64,000 nucleotides of DNA from Caulobacter sp. 602-1 (lineage in GTDB: Bacteria; Pseudomonadota; Alphaproteobacteria; Caulobacterales; Caulobacteraceae), in contig NZ_RRYI01000001.1 in assembly GCF_003931565.1 (NCBI RefSeq), positions 930,001-994,000 of the forward strand, given 5' to 3'. The position numbers and the translations under genes were made by a program. Each line of letters starts with the position of its first letter. Within the stretch, counting starts at the first letter, position 1. The notes beneath the pieces were generated by a model. The model saw only the letters and a list, made by a program, of their open reading frames with translations. It ran no database searches and was not told the DNA's origin. This document shows, piece by piece, positions 1-8,247 of this stretch.

Positions 1-554
1 TGCTGAACAGCATCCTCGACATCGCCAGGCTCGAGACCGGCGCGGTGCGGTTGCGGTCCGAGACCTTCGACCTGTCGGCCCTCGTCGAGGCCTCGTGCGC
101 GGCCTTCTCCGGCGCGGCCGCGGCCAAGGGCCTGGACCTGACGTCGGACATCGCGCCCGAGCTGCGCGGCCGCTGGGTCGGCGACCCGATGCGGCTGCGC
201 CAGGTGCTGGGCAATCTGGTGGCCAACGCCGTCAAGTTCACCGACCACGGCGGCGTCACCGTCCGCGTCCGTCCCACGGCCAAGGGTCTGCGCTTCGAGG
301 TCGAGGACACGGGCCTGGGCATCGCCGCCGAGGACCTGCCCGAGCTGTTCAAGACCTTCTCCCAGGTCGACAGCTCCATGACCCGCGTCCACGACGGCGC
401 CGGCCTGGGCCTGTCGATCTGCCGGGAGCTGGTCGAGCTGATGGGCGGCGCGATCGGCGTCCATTCGACGCCGGGGCAGGGGTCCAGCTTCCACTTCGTG
501 ATCCCGCTGACCCAGGCGGTATCGGACCGGCCGACTCTGCGGGTGGTGCGGTAG
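1..554 (+). CDS. Sensor histidine kinase, C-terminal part (5' truncated by window edge)
   Basis: The reading frame is open from base 3 and ends at TAG 552-554. It encodes the end of a dimerisation helix (LNSILDIARLETG) and a complete HATPase_c domain: N-box around nt 200-245 (RQVLGNLVANAVKFT), G1 box DTGLGI near nt 306, F region FKTFSQVDSS, and G2 box GAGLGLSIC near nt 400. The phosphoacceptor His and any sensor domain lie upstream of the window. No receiver domain follows, so this kinase is not hybrid at its C-terminus. The residue pattern is that of BarA/ArcB-like kinases. Its signal and partner cannot be inferred here. Confidence 0.9.
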   Translation, partial: LNSILDIARLETGAVRLRSETFDLSALVEASCAAFSGAAAAKGLDLTSDIAPELRGRWVGDPMRLRQVLGNLVANAVKFTDHGGVTVRVRPTAKGLRFEVEDTGLGIAAEDLPELFKTFSQVDSSMTRVHDGAGLGLSICRELVELMGGAIGVHSTPGQGSSFHFVIPLTQAVSDRPTLRVVR

Positions 555-633
555 GAGACGGCTGCACAGTTCCCGCGCAGCCCCATCGTCAGGGCGCCGA
601 TAAATCGGGGTCTTTGACGCCACCGCATGGCCT

Positions 634-663
634 GACGGCCGGCCAAGCCTCGCTCCGGCCGTC
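634..663. terminator. Hairpin between the kinase and the amine oxidase gene
   Basis: A perfect 9-bp stem (GACGGCCGG at 634-642 and its complement at 655-663) encloses a 12-base loop. There is no T-run after it, so it may be a Rho-type pause site, an mRNA structure, or nothing functional. The remaining bases of the 170-bp gap show no other clear signal. Confidence 0.3.
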
Positions 664-724
664 GCCCCTGCTAGCCCTTGTCCACACCGTCGGCTTCGAC
701 GGTTCTGTCGGGGACGGGCTTTCA

Positions 725-2320
725 ATGGAATCGGGTGTGAGGGCGCCGACGCGGCGTCAGCTTCTTTCGGCCATCGCCAAGGTCGGCGGCACGGCCGCTT
801 TGTACCAGGCCATGACCACGCTGGGCCACGCGGCCGAGACCCAGTTCCACGGCCCGCCGAACCTGCAGGGCGCGCGCCCCGGCGCCAGCGTCATCGTGCT
901 GGGCGCGGGCCTGGCCGGGATGCTGGCGGCGTTCGAGCTGACCAAGGCTGGCTACAAGGTCAGGATCCTGGAGTTCCAGAACCGCGCCGGCGGCCGCAAC
1001 TGGTCCCTGCGCGGAGGCGACACCTACACCGAGCTGGGCGGGGCGACCCAGAAGGTGGCCTTCTCGCCCGGCAACTACCTCAACCCCGGCCCCTGGCGCA
1101 TCCCGCACCATCACCGCACGCTGCTGCACTACTGCAAGGCCTTCGGCGTGGCCCTGGAGCCGTTCATCCAGTTCAACCACAGCGGCTGGGTCCACTCGTC
1201 CCAGGCCTTCGACGGCAAGCCGGTGCGCTTCAACGCCGCCGCCGCCGACTTCGAGGGCAATATCGCCGAGCTGCTGGCCAAGTCAGTCAACGCCAAGGCC
1301 CTGGACGACACGGTCACCCAGGAGGATCGCGACAAGCTGCTGGAAGCCCTGAAAGGCTGGGGCATGCTGGACAACGACTACAGGTACTCGGCGTCCTTGA
1401 AGGCCTCGGGCCATCGCGGCTTCGAGCGTCCGCCGGGCGGCGGGGTCAACGGCGCGCCGATCCCGTCCAAGGACCTCTACAAGCTGCACGACGTGCTGGA
1501 CCCGCAGGTCTGGACCTCGATGGCCTTCTTCATGGGCCACGAGATGCAGACCACCATGTTCCAGCCGGTGGGCGGCATGGACATGATCGGCAAGGCCTTC
1601 GCCCGCCAGGTCGAGGGCCTGATCACCTACAACGCCAAGGTCAGCAAGATCGCCCAGGACGACAAGGGCGTGGTAGTGACCTACGCCGACACCGCCACGG
1701 GCAAGGTCACGGACGCCAAGGCCGACTGGTGCGTCTGCACGATCCCGCTGGGCATTCTCGGCCAGATGGATCTGCAGGTGACCGACGAGATGATGGCCGC
1801 GATCAAGGCCGTCCCTTACTCGGGCCAGGTCAAGATCGGCCTGGAGATGAAGCGCCGCTTCTGGGAGGAGGACGACTACATCTACGGCGGCCACAGCTTC
1901 ACCGACCAGGAGATCGCCCTGATCTCCTATCCGAACAACAACATGTTCAAGGACGGGCCGGCGGTGCTGCTGGGCGCCTTCGCCCGCGAGATGGGGGCCT
2001 ATCGCCTGGCCGGCATGACGCCCGAGCAGCGGATCGAGGTGGCCCTGGCGCAGGGCTCGGTGCTGCATCCCAAGAGCTACCGCCAGGAGTTCGCCAGCGG
2101 CGCCTCGGTCGCCTGGAGCCGCGTGCCCTGGACCCTGGGCTGCTGCGCCCGCTGGAACGAGGACACCCGCAAGGAACACTACCAGACCCTGGTCGGCATG
2201 GACCGCCGGATCGTTCTGGCCGGCGAGCACGCGTCCTACGTAGGCTGCTGGATGGAGGGGGCGCTGCTGTCGTCCATCGACGCCATCACCCGTCTGCACA
2301 AGCGCGCGCTGGAGGCTTGA
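725..2320 (+). CDS. Tat-exported flavin monoamine oxidase / L-amino-acid-oxidase family protein
   Basis: This 531-residue FAD enzyme belongs to the amine oxidase superfamily, which oxidises primary or secondary amines to imines. ATG 725 was chosen because it places a Tat motif (TRRQLL, residues 9-14) and a hydrophobic stretch at the N-terminus; the open frame upstream to nt 95 is a shadow of the kinase gene. The dinucleotide-binding segment VIVLGAGLAG is at residues 56-65 and is followed by the second FAD motif RAGGRNW. The C-terminal FAD contact region contains AGEHAS and GCWMEGAL. The cytochrome c gene starts 6 bp after its stop, so the pair is probably one operon in which electrons pass to the cytochrome rather than to O2. 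The substrate is unknown. Confidence 0.88.
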   Translation: MESGVRAPTRRQLLSAIAKVGGTAALYQAMTTLGHAAETQFHGPPNLQGARPGASVIVLGAGLAGMLAAFELTKAGYKVRILEFQNRAGGRNWSLRGGDTYTELGGATQKVAFSPGNYLNPGPWRIPHHHRTLLHYCKAFGVALEPFIQFNHSGWVHSSQAFDGKPVRFNAAAADFEGNIAELLAKSVNAKALDDTVTQEDRDKLLEALKGWGMLDNDYRYSASLKASGHRGFERPPGGGVNGAPIPSKDLYKLHDVLDPQVWTSMAFFMGHEMQTTMFQPVGGMDMIGKAFARQVEGLITYNAKVSKIAQDDKGVVVTYADTATGKVTDAKADWCVCTIPLGILGQMDLQVTDEMMAAIKAVPYSGQVKIGLEMKRRFWEEDDYIYGGHSFTDQEIALISYPNNNMFKDGPAVLLGAFAREMGAYRLAGMTPEQRIEVALAQGSVLHPKSYRQEFASGASVAWSRVPWTLGCCARWNEDTRKEHYQTLVGMDRRIVLAGEHASYVGCWMEGALLSSIDAITRLHKRALEA

Positions 2321-2325
2321 GGATC

Positions 2326-2742
2326 ATGCGGAAGATCATCGTACTGACGGCGGTCCTGATCGCCTTTCCGGCCATGGCCCAGACTTCCGGCGGCGGCGAC
2401 ACCGGCGGCGGCGTGGTCCGGGCGCAAAAGCCCGTGACCGGCGAGCAGGTCTATGGCGCTGTCTGCCAGGCCTGCCACATGGCCGACGCCAAGGGTGCGA
2501 CGGGGGCGGGGACCATCCCGGCCCTGGCGAACAATCCGCGGCTGGCCGGGGCCGCCTATCCGATCATGATCGTGACCGGCGGCAAGGGCGCCATGCCGGG
2601 GTTCGTCGGCACGCTCAGCAACGCCCAGATGGCCGAGGCGGTGACCTATATCCGGACGCACTTCGGCAACAACTACGCCAAGCCGGTGACGGAAGGCGAC
2701 GTGGCGAAGCTCGCCAAGCCGCCAAGCGCCGGGGGGCATTAG
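2326..2742 (+). CDS. Periplasmic class I c-type cytochrome
   Basis: The 138-residue product has a Sec signal peptide ending near AMAQT (residue 20), one haem-attachment motif CQACH (Cys47, Cys50, His51) and a likely axial Met in KGAMPGF (about residue 90). This is the size and layout of a small monohaem cytochrome c. The start is 6 bp after the amine oxidase stop, which suggests co-translation and a role as periplasmic electron acceptor for that enzyme (inference). Maturation would use the Ccm system encoded at 25-29.5 kb. Confidence 0.88.
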   Translation: MRKIIVLTAVLIAFPAMAQTSGGGDTGGGVVRAQKPVTGEQVYGAVCQACHMADAKGATGAGTIPALANNPRLAGAAYPIMIVTGGKGAMPGFVGTLSNAQMAEAVTYIRTHFGNNYAKPVTEGDVAKLAKPPSAGGH

Positions 2743-2748
2743 GCCGAT

Positions 2749-2872
2749 ATCCTTCTTCCCCCTCCGGGGGAGGAGCGCCGAAGGCGCGGAGGGGGCAAGT
2801 GAGCAAGATCCACTTGCCCCCACCTGACCGCGCTTTGCGCGGTCGTCCGCCCCCGGGAGGGGGCGGAAGGAT
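2749..2872. repeat. REPIN-like palindromic element, A-family copy 1
   Basis: This 124-bp element has outer ends ATCCTTC...GAAGGAT and two related inverted halves. The left half holds CCCCCTCCGGGGG and a GCGCCGAAGGCGC stem. The right half holds GACCGCGCTTTGCGCGGTC and CCCCCGGGAGGGGG. The inner ends are CAAGTG/CACTTG. A near-identical copy in the same orientation lies at 3772-3900, on the other side of the arsR-AHSA1 pair. It ends 2 bp before the stop codon of the minus-strand gene. Confidence 0.85.
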
Positions 2873-2874
2873 GG

Positions 2875-3345
2875 CTAGCCCTCCACGATCGGCGCGATCT
2901 GCTCCATCAGCTGCCGGGTGCCGTCCTCGCGGCCCTCGGGCGAGTAGTAGCCGTCCAGGAACACCCCGACCTCGGTGATCACCAGCCGGGTCTTGGGCCC
3001 CTCCGGGCGAATCTCGATGGTCGAGACCGACACCGAGGCCAGGTCCTCGCCGTGGTGCATCCAGTAGGTGTAGACGATCCGCTCATCGGGCACGATGTCG
3101 TGGTAGCGGCTGCGGAAGTGGTGCGGCGGCTCGCCCGGCGGGCGGCTGACGGCGTAGTCCTCGCCGCCGACGCGGAAGTCCATGCCGCTTTCCGGCGGAC
3201 CCCATTCCTCGGGGCCGTGGAACCACTGGGCCTTCTTCTGCGGATCGGCGAAGGCGGCGAACACCCGGGCGGGCGAGGCGGCATAGACCCGCTCGACGAC
3301 GAAGGTGGCGTGGATGGCGCTGCGGGCCATGGGGCGGTCGGTCAT
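2875..3345 (-). CDS. SRPBCC/AHSA1-family protein
   Basis: The 156-residue product is an AHSA1-like START/Bet v1-fold protein, with the typical opening AIHATFVVERVYAASPARVFAAFADP and closing helix GTRQLMEQIAPIVEG split here around the conserved WFHGPEEW and YTYWMHHG segments. The start is set at 3345, where the ATG overlaps the TGA of the upstream regulator (ATGA), instead of the longer in-frame extension. ArsR-AHSA1 pairs are a common bacterial arrangement in which the partner binds a small hydrophobic ligand. The ligand is unknown. Confidence 0.85.
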   Translation of the reverse strand: MTDRPMARSAIHATFVVERVYAASPARVFAAFADPQKKAQWFHGPEEWGPPESGMDFRVGGEDYAVSRPPGEPPHHFRSRYHDIVPDERIVYTYWMHHGEDLASVSVSTIEIRPEGPKTRLVITEVGVFLDGYYSPEGREDGTRQLMEQIAPIVEG

Positions 3346-3683
3346 TTGGTTTCCCCGTCTTCCTCGGCGGCCAGAAAGGCGCCGAGCCGGTCGAGGCGCT
3401 GCTCCCATTGGGTGCGCCTCTGGTTGATCCAGTGTTCGGCCAGGCTCAGGACATCGGGATTGATCCGGCAGGTGCGCACCCGGCCGACCTTCTCCGACGC
3501 CACGATCCCGCCCGCCTCCAGCATGGCCAGGTGCTGCATGACCGCCGGCAGCGACATGTCCAGCGGCCGGGCCAGCTCGCTCACCGAGGCCGGACCCCGG
3601 CTGAGCCGCTCGACCATGCTCCGCCGCGCGGGATCCGCGAGGGCCTGGAACATCAGGTCGAGCGAGGGCTGTTGGTTAGGCAT
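3342..3683 (-). CDS. ArsR-family winged-helix transcriptional regulator
   Basis: The 113-residue protein has a winged helix-turn-helix: recognition region SVSELARPLDMSLPAVMQHL (about residues 33-52), then the wing VASEKVGRVRTCRI. It has no metal-binding ELCVCDL-type Cys motif, so arsenic sensing is unlikely; it belongs to the ArsR group that is paired with AHSA1 proteins. Its stop overlaps the next start by 4 bp, so the two are translationally coupled. A repeated CTTAAG motif upstream is a candidate autoregulatory operator. Confidence 0.9.
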   Translation of the reverse strand: MPNQQPSLDLMFQALADPARRSMVERLSRGPASVSELARPLDMSLPAVMQHLAMLEAGGIVASEKVGRVRTCRINPDVLSLAEHWINQRRTQWEQRLDRLGAFLAAEEDGETK

Positions 3684-3684
3684 G

Positions 3685-3733
3685 TGCTTAAGTATCTAGG
3701 CGTGGGGTGATAGTCAAGCAGTTGCTTAAGTGT
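3685..3733 (-). promoter_or_regulatory. Candidate ArsR operator: two TGCTTAAGT direct repeats
   Basis: TGCTTAAGTAT (3685-3695) and TGCTTAAGTGT (3723-3733) are spaced 38 bp centre to centre, about 3.6 helical turns, just upstream of the minus-strand arsR start at 3683. Each contains the palindrome CTTAAG. Position and repetition suggest autoregulation; binding is inferred, not shown. Confidence 0.5.
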
Positions 3734-3771
3734 CAGGGTGAAAGAAAGGCCGCCCCGGCGGAGCGGCCCAA

Positions 3772-3900
3772 ATCCTTCTTCCCCCTCCGGGGGAGGAGCG
3801 CCGAAGGCGCGGAGGGGGCAAGTCGGAGCGAAATCACCCTTCTTGCCCCCACCTGACCGCGCGTCGCGCGGTCGTCCGCCCCCGGAGGGGGCGGAAGGAT
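3772..3900. repeat. REPIN-like palindromic element, A-family copy 2
   Basis: This 129-bp copy has the same order, ends and orientation as 2749-2872, with a slightly longer inner spacer (CGGAGCGAAATCACCCTT). It lies between the divergently read arsR gene and the end of the minus-strand dehydrogenase gene. Together the two copies form direct repeats around arsR-AHSA1, about 0.9 kb apart. Confidence 0.85.
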
Positions 3901-3909
3901 GCCGTAGCC

Positions 3910-5493
3910 TCAGCCCACCTTCATCTTGCCATCCACCCGCCGGGCGATCCCCAGCGGGTTGTCGGTCTTCAGCTCGGCCGGCAACAGCGCCTCGGGCAGG
4001 TTCTGGTAGCTGACCGGGCGCAGGAAGCGCGCGATGGCCAGGGTGCCGACCGAGGTCGCCCGGGCGTCGCTGGTGGCCGGGAACGGGCCGCCGTGGACCA
4101 TGGCGTGGGCCACCTCCACCCCGGTGCCGAAGCCGTTGACCAGGATGCGGCCGGCCTTCAGCTCCAGCGCCGGCAGCAGGGCGCCGGCCAGGGCATGGTC
4201 GGCCTCTTCCAGGTGGATGGCGATGGTCAGCTGGCCTTCCAGGGCGTCGATGACCTTGGCCAGCTCGGCTTCGTCGGTCGCGCGGACGACCACCGAGGCG
4301 GCGCCGAACACCTCCTCGTGCAGGTGCGGATTGGCCAGGAAGTCGGTGGCCTTGACGCTGAACAGGGCCGCGCGGCCGGTGTGGCTGCCGTCCGCGCCGG
4401 GCAGGCCGCGCGCCACGGTAGTGACCGCCTTGTCCTGCGAGAGGGCGTCGACGCCGTGGGCGAAGGCCTGGCAGATGCCCGGGGTCAGCATGACGGCGGC
4501 CGGGGCGGCCTCCACCACCTTGCCGGCGGCCTCGACGAAGGCGTCCAGCTCGGGACCGTCGATGGCCAGGATCAGGCCGGGATTGGTGCAGAACTGGCCG
4601 GCGCCCAGGGTCAGGGCGGCCACGAAGTCCGGAGCGATCTTCTCGCCGCGCGCCTTGAGAGCGGCCGGCAGCAGGATGACCGGGTTGATGCTGCTCATCT
4701 CGGCATAGAACGGGATCGGCTCGGGCCGGCCTTGGGCGATGGCGGCCAGGGCCAGGCCCCCGCGGCGCGAACCGGTGAAGCCGGCGGCCTTGACGCGCGG
4801 ATCGGCGACCAGGGCCACGCCCATCTCGTAGCCGCTGTCGTGGATCATCGAGAACACGCCTGGGTGCAGGCCGACCGAGGCGACGGCGGCCTGGATGGCG
4901 CGGCCGATCAGCTCCGACGTGCCGGGGTGAGCCGGGTGGGCCTTGACGATGACCGGGCAGCCGGCCGCCAGGGCCGAGGCGGTGTCGCCGCCGGCCACCG
5001 AGAAGGCCAGCGGGAAGTTGCTCGCGCCGAACACGGCCACCGGGCCCAGCGGCACGTTGCGCAGGCGCAGGTCGGGACGCGGCAGGGGCTTGCGGTCCGG
5101 CATCGCCGGGTCGATGCGGGCTTCCAGGAAGCCGCCGTCGCGCAGCACGCTGGCGAACAGGCGCAGCTGGCCGGTGGTGCGGCCCCGCTCGCCCTCGAGG
5201 CGGGCGCGGGGAAGACCGGTCTCGGCCATCACCCGGACGATCAGATCATCGCCGATCGCCTCGATATGCTCGGCGATGGCCTCCAGGAAGGTGGCGCGGG
5301 TCTCGTAGGGCAGGGACCGGTACGGTCCGAACGCCTCGGCCGCCAGGGCCGCGGCCTGCTCGACATCGGCCTTGGTCGCGCCGCCGAACGCGGGCTCCAG
5401 GGTCTCGCCGGTCGCCGGATTGACGCCCTTGATCTCGCCGTTGGTTCCCTTGCGGCTTTCGCCGCCGATCAGAAGCTCGCCCGTCAGATGCAC
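3910..5493 (-). CDS. Aldehyde dehydrogenase, alpha-ketoglutaric semialdehyde (2,5-dioxovalerate) dehydrogenase type
   Basis: This 527-residue NAD(P)-dependent aldehyde dehydrogenase has the nucleotide-binding region ([16 protein letters not shown]), FTGSRRGG, the Glu segment [10 protein letters not shown] and the catalytic Cys in [10 protein letters not shown] (about residue 302). This signature matches enzymes that oxidise 2,5-dioxopentanoate to 2-oxoglutarate at the end of pentose or sugar-acid pathways. GTG 5493 ([11 protein letters not shown]) is preferred over the ATG at 5547 because that ATG lies inside a palindromic operator. No other sugar-pathway genes are adjacent, so the feeding pathway is not defined here. 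Confidence 0.85.
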   Translation of the reverse strand: MHLTGELLIGGESRKGTNGEIKGVNPATGETLEPAFGGATKADVEQAAALAAEAFGPYRSLPYETRATFLEAIAEHIEAIGDDLIVRVMAETGLPRARLEGERGRTTGQLRLFASVLRDGGFLEARIDPAMPDRKPLPRPDLRLRNVPLGPVAVFGASNFPLAFSVAGGDTASALAAGCPVIVKAHPAHPGTSELIGRAIQAAVASVGLHPGVFSMIHDSGYEMGVALVADPRVKAAGFTGSRRGGLALAAIAQGRPEPIPFYAEMSSINPVILLPAALKARGEKIAPDFVAALTLGAGQFCTNPGLILAIDGPELDAFVEAAGKVVEAAPAAVMLTPGICQAFAHGVDALSQDKAVTTVARGLPGADGSHTGRAALFSVKATDFLANPHLHEEVFGAASVVVRATDEAELAKVIDALEGQLTIAIHLEEADHALAGALLPALELKAGRILVNGFGTGVEVAHAMVHGGPFPATSDARATSVGTLAIARFLRPVSYQNLPEALLPAELKTDNPLGIARRVDGKMKVG

Positions 5494-5531
5494 GTTCGTC
5501 GTCCCGCGGTTAGTGGTTTCAGTCGGTATAG

Positions 5532-5547
5532 ATGGGAGCGCTAACAT
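5532..5547. promoter_or_regulatory. LacI-family-type operator upstream of the dehydrogenase gene
   Basis: ATGGGAGCGCTAACAT is a 16-bp inverted repeat centred on AGCGCT, with only two mismatched pairs. Its half ATGTTAGC resembles, from memory, the xylose-regulator operators of Caulobacter. It lies 39 bp upstream of the GTG start and also upstream of the divergent gene at 5598. A sugar-responsive LacI-type repressor is therefore the likely regulator; its gene is not in the window. Confidence 0.6.
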
Positions 5548-5597
5548 GACAAGTCCATGCGCGCGACGGCGGGTTCAGGCGTAGAAGGGACTGAACC

Positions 5598-6509
5598 GTG
5601 CCGGAGGCGCCCTTGAAAGCCCGTTTCGCCGACGCCGCCAAGGCCTTGTTCGCCAAAACCCTGTTGGAAAGTCCGGGCGGTCCGCGCGTGGATTTTACCG
5701 CTCCGGCGGGCGAACCGGCCCTCGCCGCGCCGGACTCGGTGTCGTGGCGGGTGTTCAAGAACCCGGTCGCCCTGTTCGTCGGCGGGGTGACGGCGGTGAT
5801 CCTGGAACTGGCCGAGCCGCGCGTGCGCACCGGGGTGTGGGAGCATTCCAGCTTCCGGACCGACCCGATGACCCGGCTGAAGCGCACCGGCCTCGCCGCG
5901 ATGGTCACGGTCTATGGCGCGCGCTCGGTCGCCGAGGCGATGATCGCCGGGGTCGGCCGCCAGCACGCGCGGGTCGGCGGCGTGACGCCCGGCGGCGAGG
6001 GCTACCAGGCCTCCGACGTCGCCTTGCTGGACTGGGTGCAGGCCACGGCCAGCTTCGGCTTCCTGGCCGCCTATCACGCGCTGGTCGCGCCGCTATCTCT
6101 GGAGGATCGCGACCGGTTCTACGCCGAGGCGGCCCCGGCCGCGCGGCTCTACGGGGCCTTGGGCGCGCCGGCGTCCGAAGCCGCCTGGGAGGCCCAGTTG
6201 GCGGCGATGGTGCCGCGGCTGGAGCGCTCGGCGATCGTGCTGGAGTTCCTTGAGCTGATGCGCGGGGTCAGGGTGGCCGGACCGCTGAGCCGGCTGCAGC
6301 ATCCGCTGATCCGGGCGGCGGTGGGGCTGGTTCCGAGCGAGGCGCGCGCCGTGCTGGGCCTGGGCCGTGAATGGCTGCCGAGGCCGCTGGAGCTGCCGAT
6401 CATCCGGGCGGCGGCGCGGCTGGCGGACCGGACGCCGATCCCCGGCGCGCCGCCCTATCAGGCCTGCGTGCGGATGGGCCTGCCGGGGACCTGGCTGTAC
6501 CGGCGCTGA
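5598..6509 (+). CDS. DUF2236 / MpaB-family oxygenase-like protein
   Basis: This 303-residue protein starts at GTG 5598. The N-terminal part (WRVFKNPVALFVGGVTAVIL, residues about 50-70) and the following VWEHSSFRTDPMTRLKRT block are typical of the DUF2236 (MpaB-type, rubber-oxygenase-like) fold, an all-alpha domain that binds haem in characterised members. The middle holds LLDWVQATASFGFLAAYHAL. It is divergent from the dehydrogenase gene and shares the 5532-5547 operator region. The substrate is unknown. Confidence 0.8.
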   Translation: MPEAPLKARFADAAKALFAKTLLESPGGPRVDFTAPAGEPALAAPDSVSWRVFKNPVALFVGGVTAVILELAEPRVRTGVWEHSSFRTDPMTRLKRTGLAAMVTVYGARSVAEAMIAGVGRQHARVGGVTPGGEGYQASDVALLDWVQATASFGFLAAYHALVAPLSLEDRDRFYAEAAPAARLYGALGAPASEAAWEAQLAAMVPRLERSAIVLEFLELMRGVRVAGPLSRLQHPLIRAAVGLVPSEARAVLGLGREWLPRPLELPIIRAAARLADRTPIPGAPPYQACVRMGLPGTWLYRR

Positions 6510-6588
6510 CCTCACCACCGCGTGGCGGCGCCAAGTATGGGGATTGAGGCGGCTGGATCCCCGGCGTTGGCGAAACAGAGGTAAGCGA

Positions 6589-6601
6589 AATCAAAGGCTT
6601 G
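6589..6601 (+). promoter_or_regulatory. Consensus IHF site in the presumed GTA promoter
   Basis: AATCAAAGGCTTG matches the IHF consensus WATCAANNNNTTR at every specified position, in an AT-richer patch 56 bp before the first GTA gene. Work on Caulobacter crescentus reports (recalled) that its GTA promoter is activated by GafY with IHF. The match fits that model; the GafY site itself was not identified. Confidence 0.55.
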
Positions 6602-6656
6602 TTAATTTTACGGTCGCCTGAATGATCCGCGCCCGCTGGCGCCGTACCTTTGTGTC

Positions 6657-7112
6657 ATGGCCGGAAGAAGCGAACAGATCGAAGCCCTGCTGGCGGATGT
6701 CGAGGACATGGTGGCGGCGTTCTACGCTGTTTCCGTGGTCGACGCCGTCGACGCCGCCGAGGGCAAATCGGGCGAAGCCCGCGTGAAGGCCGCCGGGGAA
6801 ATCTCCAAGGCTGGCCGTTACCTGAAACTGTTCCGTGGGACCGGGGGGCGGGCCGTTAAGGCCATCGCCGCCCTGCCGGGTCGCCAGCGCGACACCGCCC
6901 CGGACGCCGAGGAGAGCGCGATGAATGATGACGACTCCCGATGGACCCCCGAGCGTATCGCCGAACTTCACGCCAAGGTGCGCGAGCGCATGGAGAAGTT
7001 TGTCGGATCCCTCGAGTTTAAGCGCATGGCTGCTCGCGAGCTCGCCCAGTCTGATCGAGCGGTGGTTGCCGACCCTGCGGTTCAGGGAAGATCATCAGCT
7101 CCCGCCCCCTGA
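6657..7112 (+). CDS. Conserved small protein before the GTA terminase (gp1 / small-terminase position)
   Basis: The 151-residue protein occupies the place of gp1, which is the small terminase in Rhodobacter GTA. Residues 1-60 are helical (SEQIEALLADVEDMVAAFYA, then GEARVKAAGEISKAGRYLKL); the tail carries WTPERIAELHAKVRERMEKF. No family was recognised with certainty, so TerS function is inferred from position alone. An internal ATG at 6921 could start a shorter product. Its end overlaps the terminase frame by roughly 110 bp. Confidence 0.6.
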   Translation: MAGRSEQIEALLADVEDMVAAFYAVSVVDAVDAAEGKSGEARVKAAGEISKAGRYLKLFRGTGGRAVKAIAALPGRQRDTAPDAEESAMNDDDSRWTPERIAELHAKVRERMEKFVGSLEFKRMAARELAQSDRAVVADPAVQGRSSAPAP

Positions 7113-8247
7113 CGGCTGGGCGGCCTGGCTGTTCCTGGGCGGACGCGGCGCGGGCAAGACCTTCGCCGGCGCGGCCTGGATGATCGAGCAGGCGGAGACG
7201 GGCGGACGGCTGGCCCTGGTCGGACCAACCTTTCACGATGTGCGAGAGGTGATGATCGAAGGCCCCTCGGGTCTTCGCGCCCTCTCACCGCCGGACGCCC
7301 GCCCCCGCTGGGAAGCCTCCCGCCGGCGGCTGGTCTGGCCCAACGGCGCGACCGCCTACGCCTTCTCGGCGGAAGATCCCGACAGCCTGCGCGGTCCGCA
7401 GTTCCACGCCGCCTGGGCCGACGAGTTCTGCGCCTGGCCCAAGCCCGCCGAGACCCTGGCCATGCTGCGCTTCGGCCTGCGGCTGGGCGAGGATCCGCGT
7501 CTGGTCGTCACCTCGACGCCCCGGCCGATCCGGGCGCTGAAGACCCTGATCGCCGAACCCGGCGTGGCCATGACCCGCGCCGGGACCAGCGCCAACGCCG
7601 GCAACCTGGCGCCGGCGTTCCTGCGGACGCTGGAGACCCTCTACGGCGGCACGCGGCTGGCCGCCCAGGAGCTGGACGGGATCATCGTCGAGACCGACGG
7701 CGGCCTGTTCCGGGCCGAGGACCTAGCGCGCTGCCGGGCGGCCAAGCCCGCGCGCCTCGACCGCGTGGTGGTGGCGGTGGATCCGCCGGCGACCGCCACC
7801 GGCGACGCCTGCGGGATCGTGGTGGTCGGCCGCCGCGACGACCGCGCCTTCGTGCTGGCCGACGAGACGGCCCGAGGCCTGTCCCCCGCCGGCTGGGCCG
7901 CGAAGGCGGTCGCCGCCGCGCGGACCTGGAACGCCGACGCCCTGGTGGCCGAGGCCAACCAGGGCGGCGACATGGTCCGCTCGGTCCTGGCCCAGGCCGA
8001 TCCGCCGTGCCGCGTGAAGCTGGTCCGCGCCAGCATCGGCAAGCGCGCCCGCGCCGAGCCGGTGGCGGCGCTCTACGAGCAGGGCCGCGTGCTCCACTGC
8101 GGCGCCTTCGTCGCGCTGGAGGAGGAGCTGATGGCCCTGGGCTCCGGCGACCTGGAGCACAGCCCGGACCGCGCGGACGCCCTGGTCTGGGCGGTGAGCG
8201 AACTGATGCTCGGCGGCCGGCAGACGCCGCGGTTGCGGGCGCTATGA
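7000..8247 (+). CDS. GTA gp2, large terminase (DNA packaging ATPase/nuclease)
   Basis: The large terminase subunit translocates and cuts DNA for head filling. The Walker A box GGRGAGKT is near residue 47, the Walker B-like WADEFCAW follows around nt 7415, coupling motif VTSTPRP comes next, and an RNase-H-like nuclease starts at VVVAVDPPATATGDACG. The start is uncertain: TTG 7000 gives 415 residues with a SLSAWLL opening typical of the family and GGAG upstream; ATG 6925 would give 440 residues with a proline-rich extension read from the overlapping gene. The stop codon touches the convergent DUF559 gene. Confidence 0.88.
   Translation: MSDPSSLSAWLLASSPSLIERWLPTLRFREDHQLPPPDGWAAWLFLGGRGAGKTFAGAAWMIEQAETGGRLALVGPTFHDVREVMIEGPSGLRALSPPDARPRWEASRRRLVWPNGATAYAFSAEDPDSLRGPQFHAAWADEFCAWPKPAETLAMLRFGLRLGEDPRLVVTSTPRPIRALKTLIAEPGVAMTRAGTSANAGNLAPAFLRTLETLYGGTRLAAQELDGIIVETDGGLFRAEDLARCRAAKPARLDRVVVAVDPPATATGDACGIVVVGRRDDRAFVLADETARGLSPAGWAAKAVAAARTWNADALVAEANQGGDMVRSVLAQADPPCRVKLVRASIGKRARAEPVAALYEQGRVLHCGAFVALEEELMALGSGDLEHSPDRADALVWAVSELMLGGRQTPRLRAL

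Noticed and set aside
95..724. Upstream extension of the amine oxidase frame
   Set aside because: It overlaps the kinase gene in another frame and the residues are Arg/Gly/Pro-rich noise; the Tat signal fixes the start at 725.
3342..3683. Arsenic or metal sensing by the ArsR-family protein
   Set aside because: No Cys-rich metal motif is present, and the AHSA1 partner points to a different ligand type.
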